15,021 nucleotides of DNA, from the NCBI GenBank assembly GCA_947457025.1, contig CANGUI010000014.1, positions 1-15,021 of the forward strand. Direction: 5' to 3'. Position 1 is the stretch's first letter. Each line of letters opens with the position of its first letter. Of the stretch, positions 8,593 to 15,021 are shown piece after piece. Under the pieces are notes generated by a model. The model was not told the DNA's origin. It made no database searches and saw only the letters and a program-made list of their open reading frames with translations. The position numbers and the translations under genes were made by a program. Source of the stretch: Flammeovirgaceae bacterium (GTDB taxonomy: Bacteria; Bacteroidota; Bacteroidia; Cytophagales; Cyclobacteriaceae).

Positions 8593-10509
8593 ATGAAACC
8601 ACTTTTTATTTTTTTGTCTTCCCTGTTGTTCACCGCCGCCCAGGCACAAAATCCAAAACAAAAAATTCCCACCGAAGACGACTACTACCGCATCCTCCCT
8701 ATCGCCACACCGGAAGGTATCCTTCTCGAAGTGGGTGGAGTGGCGATGCTACCCGACGGCCGCCTGGCAGTCTGCACCCGACGGGGTGATGTGTGGCTGA
8801 TTGAAAACCCGGCAATGGCCGATGATCGTATACCTGCGTTTACGCACTTTGCCTCCGGACTGCACGAGGCACTTGGTTTGGTTTACCACGACCAGGCGCT
8901 GTTCGTAGCCCAGCGTGGCGAGCTGACGAAACTAAAAGATACCAATGGCGATGACCGGGCGGATGTGTACGAAACCGTATATGCCTGGCCGGTGTCGGGG
9001 CATTATCATGAATATTCATTTGGCCCCAAGATGGCACCCGATGGAGACTTCTTTGTTACCGGCAACGTGGCCTTTGGCGATGAAGAGTGGTGGCGCGGTG
9101 AAAGCCGCGTTCCGTGGCGCGGCTGGACGATGAAAATCAGCCCCGATGGCCGCATGCAGCCCTGGGCTACCGGTATGCGTTCCCCCTGTGGCCTCGGCAT
9201 CATAGACGGAGAATTCTTCTATGCCGACAACCAGGGCGATTGGATCGGCTCCGGAGGTCTCGTGCACATCCCGAAAGGCAGCTTCGCCGGACACCCGGCC
9301 GGCCTGCGCTGGTCGCAGCAACCCAACTCGCCCGTTACACTCACGCAAGAAAAACTGTATGCCCGTGTAGACCCGCGTCAGACAAAAGTGGATGGCCAGT
9401 TCATTAAACCTGAAAACCGTACCGATGAGCAGCCGCACTTTTTGTTCGAGTTGAAAAAAGATTTTCCAGAGGTTCGCCTGCCGGCCGTGTGGCTGCCGCA
9501 TGGTGTGCTGGGAATCTCAAACTCCGAAATCATCACGGATGACACGGGCGGCAAGTTTGGTCCCTTTGCTGGTCAGGTACTTGTGGGCGACCAGGGCCAG
9601 AGCAAGATCATGCGGGTAGTACTCGAAAAAGTAAACGGGGAATACCAGGGTGTGGCATTCGATTTCAAGTCGGGATTCCAGTCGGGCGTGCTGCGCATGT
9701 GCTGGGGCCACGATGGCTCGCTCTATGCGGGCCTTACCAACCGCGGCTGGGGCTCGGCGGGCACGGCCAACGAAGGACTGCAACGGCTTGTGTGGACCGG
9801 CAAGATGCCGATGGAAATGAAAACTGTACATGCGCAGCCGGATGGCTTTGAGATTGTGTTCACCCAGCCAGTTGATAAAACATTAGCGGGCAATCTTGAA
9901 GCCTACAGTGGCCGCCGTTTTATTTATAAATATCATCCCGTGTATGGCAGCCCCACAGTAAACGAAGAGAAACTTAACATTGATGGCCTGAAAATTTCAG
10001 AAGACGGCTATCGGGTGCGTTTGCGTGTCGCCAACCTGCGCCCATTTTACGTGCATGAACTACATGTATTTGGCGTACGTGCTGCTTCGGGCGTACCGGT
10101 TCTGCATCCGTCGGCCTATTACACGCTGAATGCCATCCCTGTCGGACAACCGCTGCCCGCAACGGAGTGGAGCACTACCCGCACGCCAGCCAAGGCGGTC
10201 GCTACGCCCAAAGTCAAAGTCACCCCTGCGGCAGGCAAAACCATCGCGTATGCAGACATTGAGCCCTTATTGGTGAAGAATACCTGCACAGCCTGCCACC
10301 AGACCAACAAGCGCCAGGTCGGCCCTTCCTTTGCAGACATTGCCAAGCGGCGATACTCAGATGAGCGTATTGTGCAATTGATCTATATGCCCGAGCCTAA
10401 GAACTGGCCCGAGCACGAAACCCCGATGGCCGCCATGCCACAAGTGCCCCGTGCTGAAGCGCTCAGGATCGCCCGGTGGATCAACTCGCTGCTGACCACA
10501 GCGCCGTAG
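8593..10509 (+). CDS. Secreted sorbosone-dehydrogenase-like propeller with C-terminal cytochrome c domain
   Basis: A 638-residue exported protein. Residues 1-19 are a clean signal peptide (MKPLFIFLSSLLFTAAQAQ). Residues 35-400 look like a six-bladed glucose/sorbosone dehydrogenase-type propeller, with blade-like repeats (VGGVAMLPDGRLAVCTRRGD, 47-66) and a calcium-loop-like DTNGDDRAD (116-124) usual in this family. Residues 400-520 form a beta-rich connector, followed by a Pro/Ala/Thr/Lys linker. The C-terminal 85 residues hold a single c-type heme site, CTACH (565-569), with Met612 or Met615 as candidate axial ligand. The likely role is oxidation of a sugar or alcohol with electrons leaving through the heme. 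The cofactor (PQQ or none) cannot be read from sequence. An in-frame ATG at 8557, five bases after the previous stop, is the main alternative start; 8593 gives the shortest canonical signal peptide. It is probably co-transcribed with the DUF1080 gene. Confidence 0.87.
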   Translation: MKPLFIFLSSLLFTAAQAQNPKQKIPTEDDYYRILPIATPEGILLEVGGVAMLPDGRLAVCTRRGDVWLIENPAMADDRIPAFTHFASGLHEALGLVYHDQALFVAQRGELTKLKDTNGDDRADVYETVYAWPVSGHYHEYSFGPKMAPDGDFFVTGNVAFGDEEWWRGESRVPWRGWTMKISPDGRMQPWATGMRSPCGLGIIDGEFFYADNQGDWIGSGGLVHIPKGSFAGHPAGLRWSQQPNSPVTLTQEKLYARVDPRQTKVDGQFIKPENRTDEQPHFLFELKKDFPEVRLPAVWLPHGVLGISNSEIITDDTGGKFGPFAGQVLVGDQGQSKIMRVVLEKVNGEYQGVAFDFKSGFQSGVLRMCWGHDGSLYAGLTNRGWGSAGTANEGLQRLVWTGKMPMEMKTVHAQPDGFEIVFTQPVDKTLAGNLEAYSGRRFIYKYHPVYGSPTVNEEKLNIDGLKISEDGYRVRLRVANLRPFYVHELHVFGVRAASGVPVLHPSAYYTLNAIPVGQPLPATEWSTTRTPAKAVATPKVKVTPAAGKTIAYADIEPLLVKNTCTACHQTNKRQVGPSFADIAKRRYSDERIVQLIYMPEPKNWPEHETPMAAMPQVPRAEALRIARWINSLLTTAP

Positions 10510-10545
10510 CGGCAAAGGCAACAGCGAGGCGGCAATCCAACGTGA

Positions 10546-11343
10546 TGTTTGAGAGCACTACTCTGATTTTTTCCAGCAGGGGAAACTAGTATGTCTTTCT
10601 GCGCTTCGGGTAGAGCATGATCCGGGAGGCTGCAACGTGCGCAAAACCGGAGGGGACAGTTTGAGTTCGTCTGCCACTTGTTTCATAACGATGTCGCGCG
10701 GTACCTCACAATCCGCCCGGAGTGTACCAGCCAGCGCTGTATGTAGCTTACGGTTGATTTCGTTATACACCAGGATGATGTCATCGGCACCTTCAGTCAT
10801 GGTTTAGCCGATCCAAGCGGACGTAAACTGCGTGGCCCGCGACTTTTGGATTATCACATTCCACTCAACGCCTGCCCCTGCATTCGCCTTTTCCGCAATC
10901 ACACCATCAGCATGTTACACCGGTATCGGCTGGCAGGATAACCCGCACTGCGGATTTGTAGTGGCTAGCGCGTGGGTAATCATGTACACCTGTTCGGCCA
11001 GCAAGAAAAAGCCACCGTCGCTGGTAAAAACCAGCGTGTTAAAATCGAATTGGTTCAGGCCAATCTCCCGGCTGCGATCTTCTTTGCGATCTGCCTTTCG
11101 CTGTTCTTTTCCGGGCATTCTCACGCAGATGAAGTCGGCATCAAATTCCTTCGAGTTGCGACAGATCACCCCGCCACAGTTGCAGTTAAGCAACATGGCC
11201 AGCGTACCCTTGAGGGTAGTTTTCTTGCCGTCTTACTGTAAAAACCTGTTGCCTGATTTACCTAAGATGATCTCGCGGATAACAACCATACGATTCGTGT
11301 AAGGCAGCATATGTTGCGCATGGAGCATGAAAATGGATTCGAA
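10546..11343 (-). pseudogene. Decayed gene of a Bacteroidota secreted-protein family
   Basis: One minus-strand frame from 11343 to about 10620 (some 240 codons) is broken only by three stops, TAA at 11235..11233, 10917..10915 and 10806..10804. Its translation looks protein-like throughout: FDADFICVRMPGKEQRKADR, then LNQFDFNTLVFTSDGGFF followed by LLAEQVYM, then VEWNVIIQKSR, then DDIILVYNEINRK. Near 10620 the frame appears to shift, because the neighbouring frame reads IMLYPKRRKTY, a stop, then FPLLEKIRV. From memory, this order of segments matches a family of Bacteroidota exported proteins of unknown function that share a DGGF-x-L-x-AEQ-Y motif, a later I-E-W-x-x-x-I-P-K motif, F/Y-N-D-N-P-K-N and a C-terminal Y-x-K-R-x-K-x-Y-R-F. 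The N-terminal half of the gene is missing or unrecognisable. The two longest open pieces (11196-10915 and 10800-10558) might be called small hypothetical proteins, but I judge them remnants. Confidence 0.65.
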
Positions 11344-11563
11344 TCATGACAAGACAAACAAAAATGTTATACTGGCTTGCGACTACACTGAATTCGGTTC
11401 GGCTCGTGGGGGTGGTGTCTGTCCACGCGCTACCTCTTTAGATACGTTTGAGCTGAGCGTTCGGCTTGTTGCCAGCGCGTATTGTCAAACCGGTAGCGCA
11501 TGTACAGCACCCTACGACGGTAACGTGGATGATCAATCTCCTGTTGAAAGCCAGGAATAAAGA
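11344..11563. other. Unassigned region between pseudogene and glmS, 220 bases
   Basis: No intact gene is supported. On the minus strand one frame is open for about 48 codons ending at a TAG near 11436 and includes MRYRFDNTRWQQAERSAQTY. Another frame is open from 11484 to a TAG at 11385..11383 (stretch KEVARGQTPPPRAEPNS). On the plus strand, 11327-11560 is open (77 codons). None carries a recognisable domain. It could hold further debris of the pseudogene's 5' half. Confidence 0.4.
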
Positions 11564-11585
11564 GTAGAGTAAATTACTACTCTAC
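11564..11585 (-). terminator. Candidate terminator hairpin after glmS
   Basis: An 8-base perfect stem (GTAGAGTA / TACTCTAC) closes a 6-base loop, 13 bases after the glmS stop codon in the direction of transcription. On the minus strand it is followed by a T-rich run (TCTTTATT), so it could act as a weak rho-independent terminator. The stem has only modest G+C, which lowers confidence. Confidence 0.5.
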
Positions 11586-11598
11586 CGAGCAGCCCGTA

Positions 11599-13434
11599 TT
11601 ACTCCACCGTGACACTCTTGGCGAGATTTCGGGGCTGATCCACATTGCAACCGCGCAGCACCGCGATGTGGTACGACAGCAATTGCAAAGGCACAACCGA
11701 TACCAGCGGCATCAGCGGCTCAGACACATTCGGTACCTCCACCACATGATCCGCCATCTTCGCAATCAGCTTATCGCCTTCCGTAACAATGGCAATTACT
11801 TTTCCCTTGCGCGCCTTCACTTCCTGAATGTTGGAAACTACTTTTTCATAGGTACTGTCTTTGGTAGCGATGAATACCACCGGCATCTGCTCATCGATCA
11901 ATGCAATGGGCCCGTGTTTCATTTCAGCAGCGGGATAGCCCTCTGCATGGATATAGGATATTTCCTTTAATTTCAGCGCTCCTTCCAATGCCACCGGAAA
12001 GTTGTAACCGCGGCCCAGATAGATAAAATTAGTGGCGTCTTTAAATTCGGCCGCGATCGATTCGATTTGCCGATTCGTCTGCAGCGCCTTCTCCACGCGG
12101 CCGGGGATTTGTTCCATTTCGATCAGCAATTCATTCAGGCGTTGCTCGGTGACGGTCCCTTTCTTCTGGGCCACGATCAGCGCTATCATGTTGAGCACGG
12201 TGAGTTGGGCGGTAAACGCTTTCGTACTTGCCACACCGATCTCAGGCCCCGCATGAGTATAGGCGCCTGCGTGGGTGGCCCGCGGTATGGAAGACCCCAC
12301 CACATTGCAGACACCGAAGATAACTGCCCCACGCGACTTGGCCAGTTCGATGGCGGCGAGGGTGTCGGCCGTTTCTCCGGATTGGGAGATGGCAATCACC
12401 ACATCGCCCTCGCGAATTACCGGGTTGCGGTAGCGGAACTCTGAAGCATATTCCACTTCTACCGGAATACGACAAAACTCTTCGAAAAAGTACTCGGCCA
12501 CCAAACCTGCATGCCACGACGTACCACAGGCCACAATCAAAATCCGGTCTGCGTTCACTAACCTATTCAGATAGTCGCGCAAACCACCCAACACGAGGCG
12601 GCTGGATGCCGAGTCGAGGCGGCCGCGCATGCAATCCATGATGGATCGTGGTTGCTCAAAAATTTCCTTGAGCATAAAATGTTCATATCCCCCTTTTTCG
12701 ATCGCCTCCAATTCCAGATCGATAGTCTGGATGTAGGGCGTGAGCGGGAGGTTGGCCGTATTCCGGATGGTAAGTTTGCCGTTGTCGACCACCGCTATTT
12801 CCTGATCATTGAGATAGACAACTTCATTGGTGTATTCAATGATAGGCGTGGCATCAGAGGCCATGAATAATTCGCCCTTACCGATGCCCACTACCAGGGG
12901 GCTCCCCTTGCGTGCAGCGATCAGCAGGCCGGGATGCTCGAGCGACATCACCACAATGGCGTATGCGCCCACTACTTTGGTCAGGGCAAGGCGCACTGCC
13001 TCATCTAACGCACATTGCTCGGTTTCGCGGATGTGTTCGATGAAATGGATAAATACCTCCGTGTCTGTCTGGCTGAGAAACCGGTGCCCCTTTTTCAGCA
13101 ATTCCTGTTTCAGGCTGGCGTAATTTTCGATGATCCCGTTGTGGATGATCGCAAGTTTGCGGGTGGCAGAATAATGGGGGTGTGCATTCTCGTCATTCGG
13201 TTCTCCATGGGTGGCCCAGCGGGTGTGGCCCATGCCGATGTGGCTGTCGAGTTTCTGGTGGCGAATGAACGCTTCCAGTTCGGCCACCTTACCTTTCTTT
13301 TTATACACATTTAAGCCACCGTTCATCAGTGCAATTCCAGCGCTGTCATAGCCACGGTATTCCAGGCGTTTTAATCCTTTAAGGATAACGGGCTCCGCCT
13401 GGCGGTGCCCTACATACGCCACAATGCCACACAT
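11599..13434 (-). CDS. glmS: Glutamine--fructose-6-phosphate aminotransferase (isomerizing)
   Basis: This cytoplasmic enzyme makes glucosamine-6-phosphate from fructose-6-phosphate and glutamine, the first committed step to UDP-GlcNAc for peptidoglycan and lipopolysaccharide. The 611 residues match the usual length. The N-terminal amidotransferase domain begins MCGIVAYVGH, with Cys2 as nucleophile after Met removal, and shows MGHTRWATHGEPNDENAHPH (68-87). Two SIS sugar-isomerase domains follow: CGTSWHAG (303-310) with SQSGETADT (350-358), and GRGYNFPVALEGALKLKEI (474-492) with HAEGYPAAEMKHGP (497-510). The C-terminal tail NLAKSVTVE carries the Schiff-base lysine (Lys606). It starts at ATG 13434, nine bases after the lipoprotein stop, so the two are probably co-transcribed. 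No glmS ribozyme is expected here, as the preceding DNA is coding. Confidence 0.98.
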   Translation of the reverse strand: MCGIVAYVGHRQAEPVILKGLKRLEYRGYDSAGIALMNGGLNVYKKKGKVAELEAFIRHQKLDSHIGMGHTRWATHGEPNDENAHPHYSATRKLAIIHNGIIENYASLKQELLKKGHRFLSQTDTEVFIHFIEHIRETEQCALDEAVRLALTKVVGAYAIVVMSLEHPGLLIAARKGSPLVVGIGKGELFMASDATPIIEYTNEVVYLNDQEIAVVDNGKLTIRNTANLPLTPYIQTIDLELEAIEKGGYEHFMLKEIFEQPRSIMDCMRGRLDSASSRLVLGGLRDYLNRLVNADRILIVACGTSWHAGLVAEYFFEEFCRIPVEVEYASEFRYRNPVIREGDVVIAISQSGETADTLAAIELAKSRGAVIFGVCNVVGSSIPRATHAGAYTHAGPEIGVASTKAFTAQLTVLNMIALIVAQKKGTVTEQRLNELLIEMEQIPGRVEKALQTNRQIESIAAEFKDATNFIYLGRGYNFPVALEGALKLKEISYIHAEGYPAAEMKHGPIALIDEQMPVVFIATKDSTYEKVVSNIQEVKARKGKVIAIVTEGDKLIAKMADHVVEVPNVSEPLMPLVSVVPLQLLSYHIAVLRGCNVDQPRNLAKSVTVE

Positions 13435-13443
13435 AAATCTTGT

Positions 13444-14934
13444 TTAATTTGATTCCGGAACGGTGTAAAACACCCGCAGTCTCACCTTGTCTTTTTGAAA
13501 CGAAAAGCCGTTCATGGATTTTGAAAAGTCGGGGTTTGAAGCAATCAGCCCAAAAGTGCCCAGCCGCTCCGTCTTGGGCAGGCGCAGCTGTGTCTGCATA
13601 AAGGTGGTAAAGAAGCCGCTAAACACGGTAGTTCCACCCTCTGCTGTGGTCGAGCGCAACTGAGCGGCGGCATTTTCGTCGCCCAGCACGTCCAGGGTGA
13701 AATCACTGTTCTTGATCACAAAATGGCGCAACTCAAAGGCGAAGTCCTCCACCACACTGGTGCCCCCATCCGGGTCTACCACGTTTCGCAACGGCAGCCG
13801 GTTACGGTTGTTCGGCTTGAGGATACGAAGGCGGATGCCGTTGGGGAGGCGCAGGTGCGCATCCGTGCTTTCCAGTTGTAACTGTACCGAGTTGAAAATC
13901 GGAAACTCAAGCCCATCAAAAAAAGTATAGACCTCCGAAAGATCAACACGCGTAATCAACCCTGTGCCGGCCTGGGTGGCCGCCACGGTGCCACCGCTAA
14001 AGTTGGTATAATGATCATTAAAGGAGGGGAACTGCGCCGCATTGCGGGTAACCTCGAAGCTGGAAAATCCGGTAATGACCTCACTCATGGTGAGTGCAAA
14101 TCGCTTGCTCACACCGTCTTCGCGGTAGAAGATGGTGATGCGGGTATGAACGGAGGAGGGATTTATTCCAAATACATGGCCAAACGACGCCGGCACAAGT
14201 GCGAGGCCGCGAAAGATCTGCCGGAATTTCGAGAACTGGGTGTAATCGTTGATGCCATTGTCACCGCCCACTTTCGCAAGCGTGAACAGCCGCTGTCCGA
14301 AGGCCGGATCCAGAACTGTATACACGGTGTCGATGACATCATTGGCCGGAACGCGATCCGTGTTCTTCACGAGGGCCTCATCAAAGAGGGCCGGGTTCAC
14401 CAGACTTATGGCTTCTCCGACTTTGGCACCAACAGACAGCGTAGAATTAAAGTAATATCCCACGTTCTGATCGATTGAGTCCGACAGCTCGTAAATGTTC
14501 AGATTTACTGTGGCCGCCGCTTTCGGACCATAATAATAATAATCGTTTGCCAGCGTGAGTGTCGCTTTTTCGAAGATGGCATTGTCCGCGAAATTCGGGC
14601 GGGAAGAGGGCAAAATCTGCGTGTACATCCGACTTCTGATCTGCCCAAAAACCGGGTCGTTTACAGCACCTGCCAACAACCGCTTGGTTGGGCTGCCCGA
14701 AAAATTGACCGTGTTGAGCGAGTCTACCTGAAATGAATTTACCGGCAGTACAAACTCTTTGTAGCGGACACGGAACTTCGACTCCCCCACCGGCAATCCA
14801 AGTTGCGCGAGGGGATCCTCGCAGGCAACCAGGAAAACAAAAACGAACGGGAGAAGCAGGAGGTTACCCCACCAACTCGGTATAGAGGTTGTAAAACGAC
14901 TCCGTATAGTTCTCGCCTTTTTCGATGGTCTCAA
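13444..14934 (-). CDS. DUF4270 family lipoprotein
   Basis: A protein of up to 496 residues with an N-terminal lipoprotein signal: basic n-region, hydrophobic NLLLLPFVFVFLVAC (24-38), and lipobox L-V-A-C placing the lipidated cysteine at 38, followed by acidic ED. The mature part begins with the DUF4270 pattern (CEDPLAQLGLP, then VDSLNTVNFSGSPTKRLLAG and DPVFGQIRSRMYTQ, roughly 51-104) and continues beta-rich to a C-terminal VRLRVFYTVPESN. Function is unknown; the family is confined to Bacteroidota and usually sits beside glmS and a GlgA-like gene, as here. The start is uncertain: the frame has no ATG or GTG before the lipobox. TTG at 14934 is used, which overlaps the upstream gene by 71 bases. 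An ATA at 14883..14881 would give a more compact signal peptide but would be a rare start. Confidence 0.85.
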   Translation of the reverse strand: MRPSKKARTIRSRFTTSIPSWWGNLLLLPFVFVFLVACEDPLAQLGLPVGESKFRVRYKEFVLPVNSFQVDSLNTVNFSGSPTKRLLAGAVNDPVFGQIRSRMYTQILPSSRPNFADNAIFEKATLTLANDYYYYGPKAAATVNLNIYELSDSIDQNVGYYFNSTLSVGAKVGEAISLVNPALFDEALVKNTDRVPANDVIDTVYTVLDPAFGQRLFTLAKVGGDNGINDYTQFSKFRQIFRGLALVPASFGHVFGINPSSVHTRITIFYREDGVSKRFALTMSEVITGFSSFEVTRNAAQFPSFNDHYTNFSGGTVAATQAGTGLITRVDLSEVYTFFDGLEFPIFNSVQLQLESTDAHLRLPNGIRLRILKPNNRNRLPLRNVVDPDGGTSVVEDFAFELRHFVIKNSDFTLDVLGDENAAAQLRSTTAEGGTTVFSGFFTTFMQTQLRLPKTERLGTFGLIASNPDFSKSMNGFSFQKDKVRLRVFYTVPESN

Positions 14935-15021
14935 CTTTCTTCTCTTTAATCTTCTTAACTAACCCTTCCAGCTTTTTATTGTCACCCGCTATGGAAACCA
15001 AGTCCGAAAACTGAGCGCCCA
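14864..15021 (-). CDS. C-terminal end of a GlgA-like glycogen/starch synthase, cut by the window edge
   Basis: The minus-strand frame enters from the right edge and ends at TAA 14866..14864, giving the last 51 complete codons: a Lys/Glu-rich helix (KKLEGLVKKIKEKKVETI) then NYTESFYNLYTELVG. The ending F/Y-Y-N-L-Y-x-E-L is one I associate with the short Bacteroidota glycogen-synthase-like proteins, and the order GlgA-like, DUF4270, glmS is common in the phylum. This identification leans on gene order and a short tail, so it is moderate. The gene end overlaps the lipoprotein frame by 71 bases if that gene starts at the TTG. Confidence 0.55.
   Translation of the reverse strand, partial: GAQFSDLVSIAGDNKKLEGLVKKIKEKKVETIEKGENYTESFYNLYTELVG

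Noticed and set aside
10832..11302. Plus-strand open frame of 156 codons
   Set aside because: It lies antisense to the pseudogene, whose minus-strand reading contains coherent protein motifs. The plus reading is rich in Ser, Arg and Pro and has no recognisable domain.
11327..11560. Plus-strand 77-codon frame with a stretch SARGGGVCPRATSLDTFEL
   Set aside because: It briefly suggested the C-terminus of a formylglycine-generating-enzyme-like protein, but the key RGGSW and GFR motifs are absent and nothing upstream continues it.

Overview
The window looks like chromosomal DNA of a Bacteroidota bacterium, most likely of the Cytophagales type. This rests on a DUF4270 lipoprotein next to glmS and a GlgA-like gene end, large secreted BNR-repeat proteins with Sec signals ending in AVAQ or AQAQ, a DUF1080 protein, and starts that lack clear Shine-Dalgarno sequences. 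I see no phage, transposon, CRISPR, tRNA or rRNA. The organism call is inference from gene content.

Left part (1-3034, minus strand): a signalling cluster read right to left. A three-PAS sensor histidine kinase (GTG start at 3034) overlaps a GNAT-like acetyltransferase by four bases (ATGA). Six bases after that gene's stop another reading frame begins and runs off the left edge.

Centre (3273-10509): a divergent pair of secreted-protein transcription units. On the minus strand is a 1060-residue BNR/sortilin-like propeller protein. On the plus strand is a DUF1080 (3-keto-disaccharide hydrolase family) protein followed closely by a secreted sorbosone-dehydrogenase-like propeller fused to a C-terminal c-type cytochrome domain. 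The 164-base gap between them holds a 7+7 base dyad that could be an operator. The oxidase-plus-hydrolase pair suggests extracellular or periplasmic oxidation and cleavage of glycosides, which is an inference.

Decayed stretch (10510-11598): no intact gene. One minus-strand frame runs from 11343 to about 10620 broken by only three stop codons, and the likely C-terminus then continues in another frame. I read this as a pseudogene of a Bacteroidota secreted-protein family. The part between it and glmS is unassigned, apart from a hairpin just after glmS.

Right part (11599-15021, minus strand): a tight cluster running GlgA-like C-terminus -> DUF4270 lipoprotein -> glmS. The lipoprotein frame has no ATG or GTG start and begins inside the upstream gene. 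glmS supplies glucosamine-6-phosphate for cell-wall and LPS precursors.
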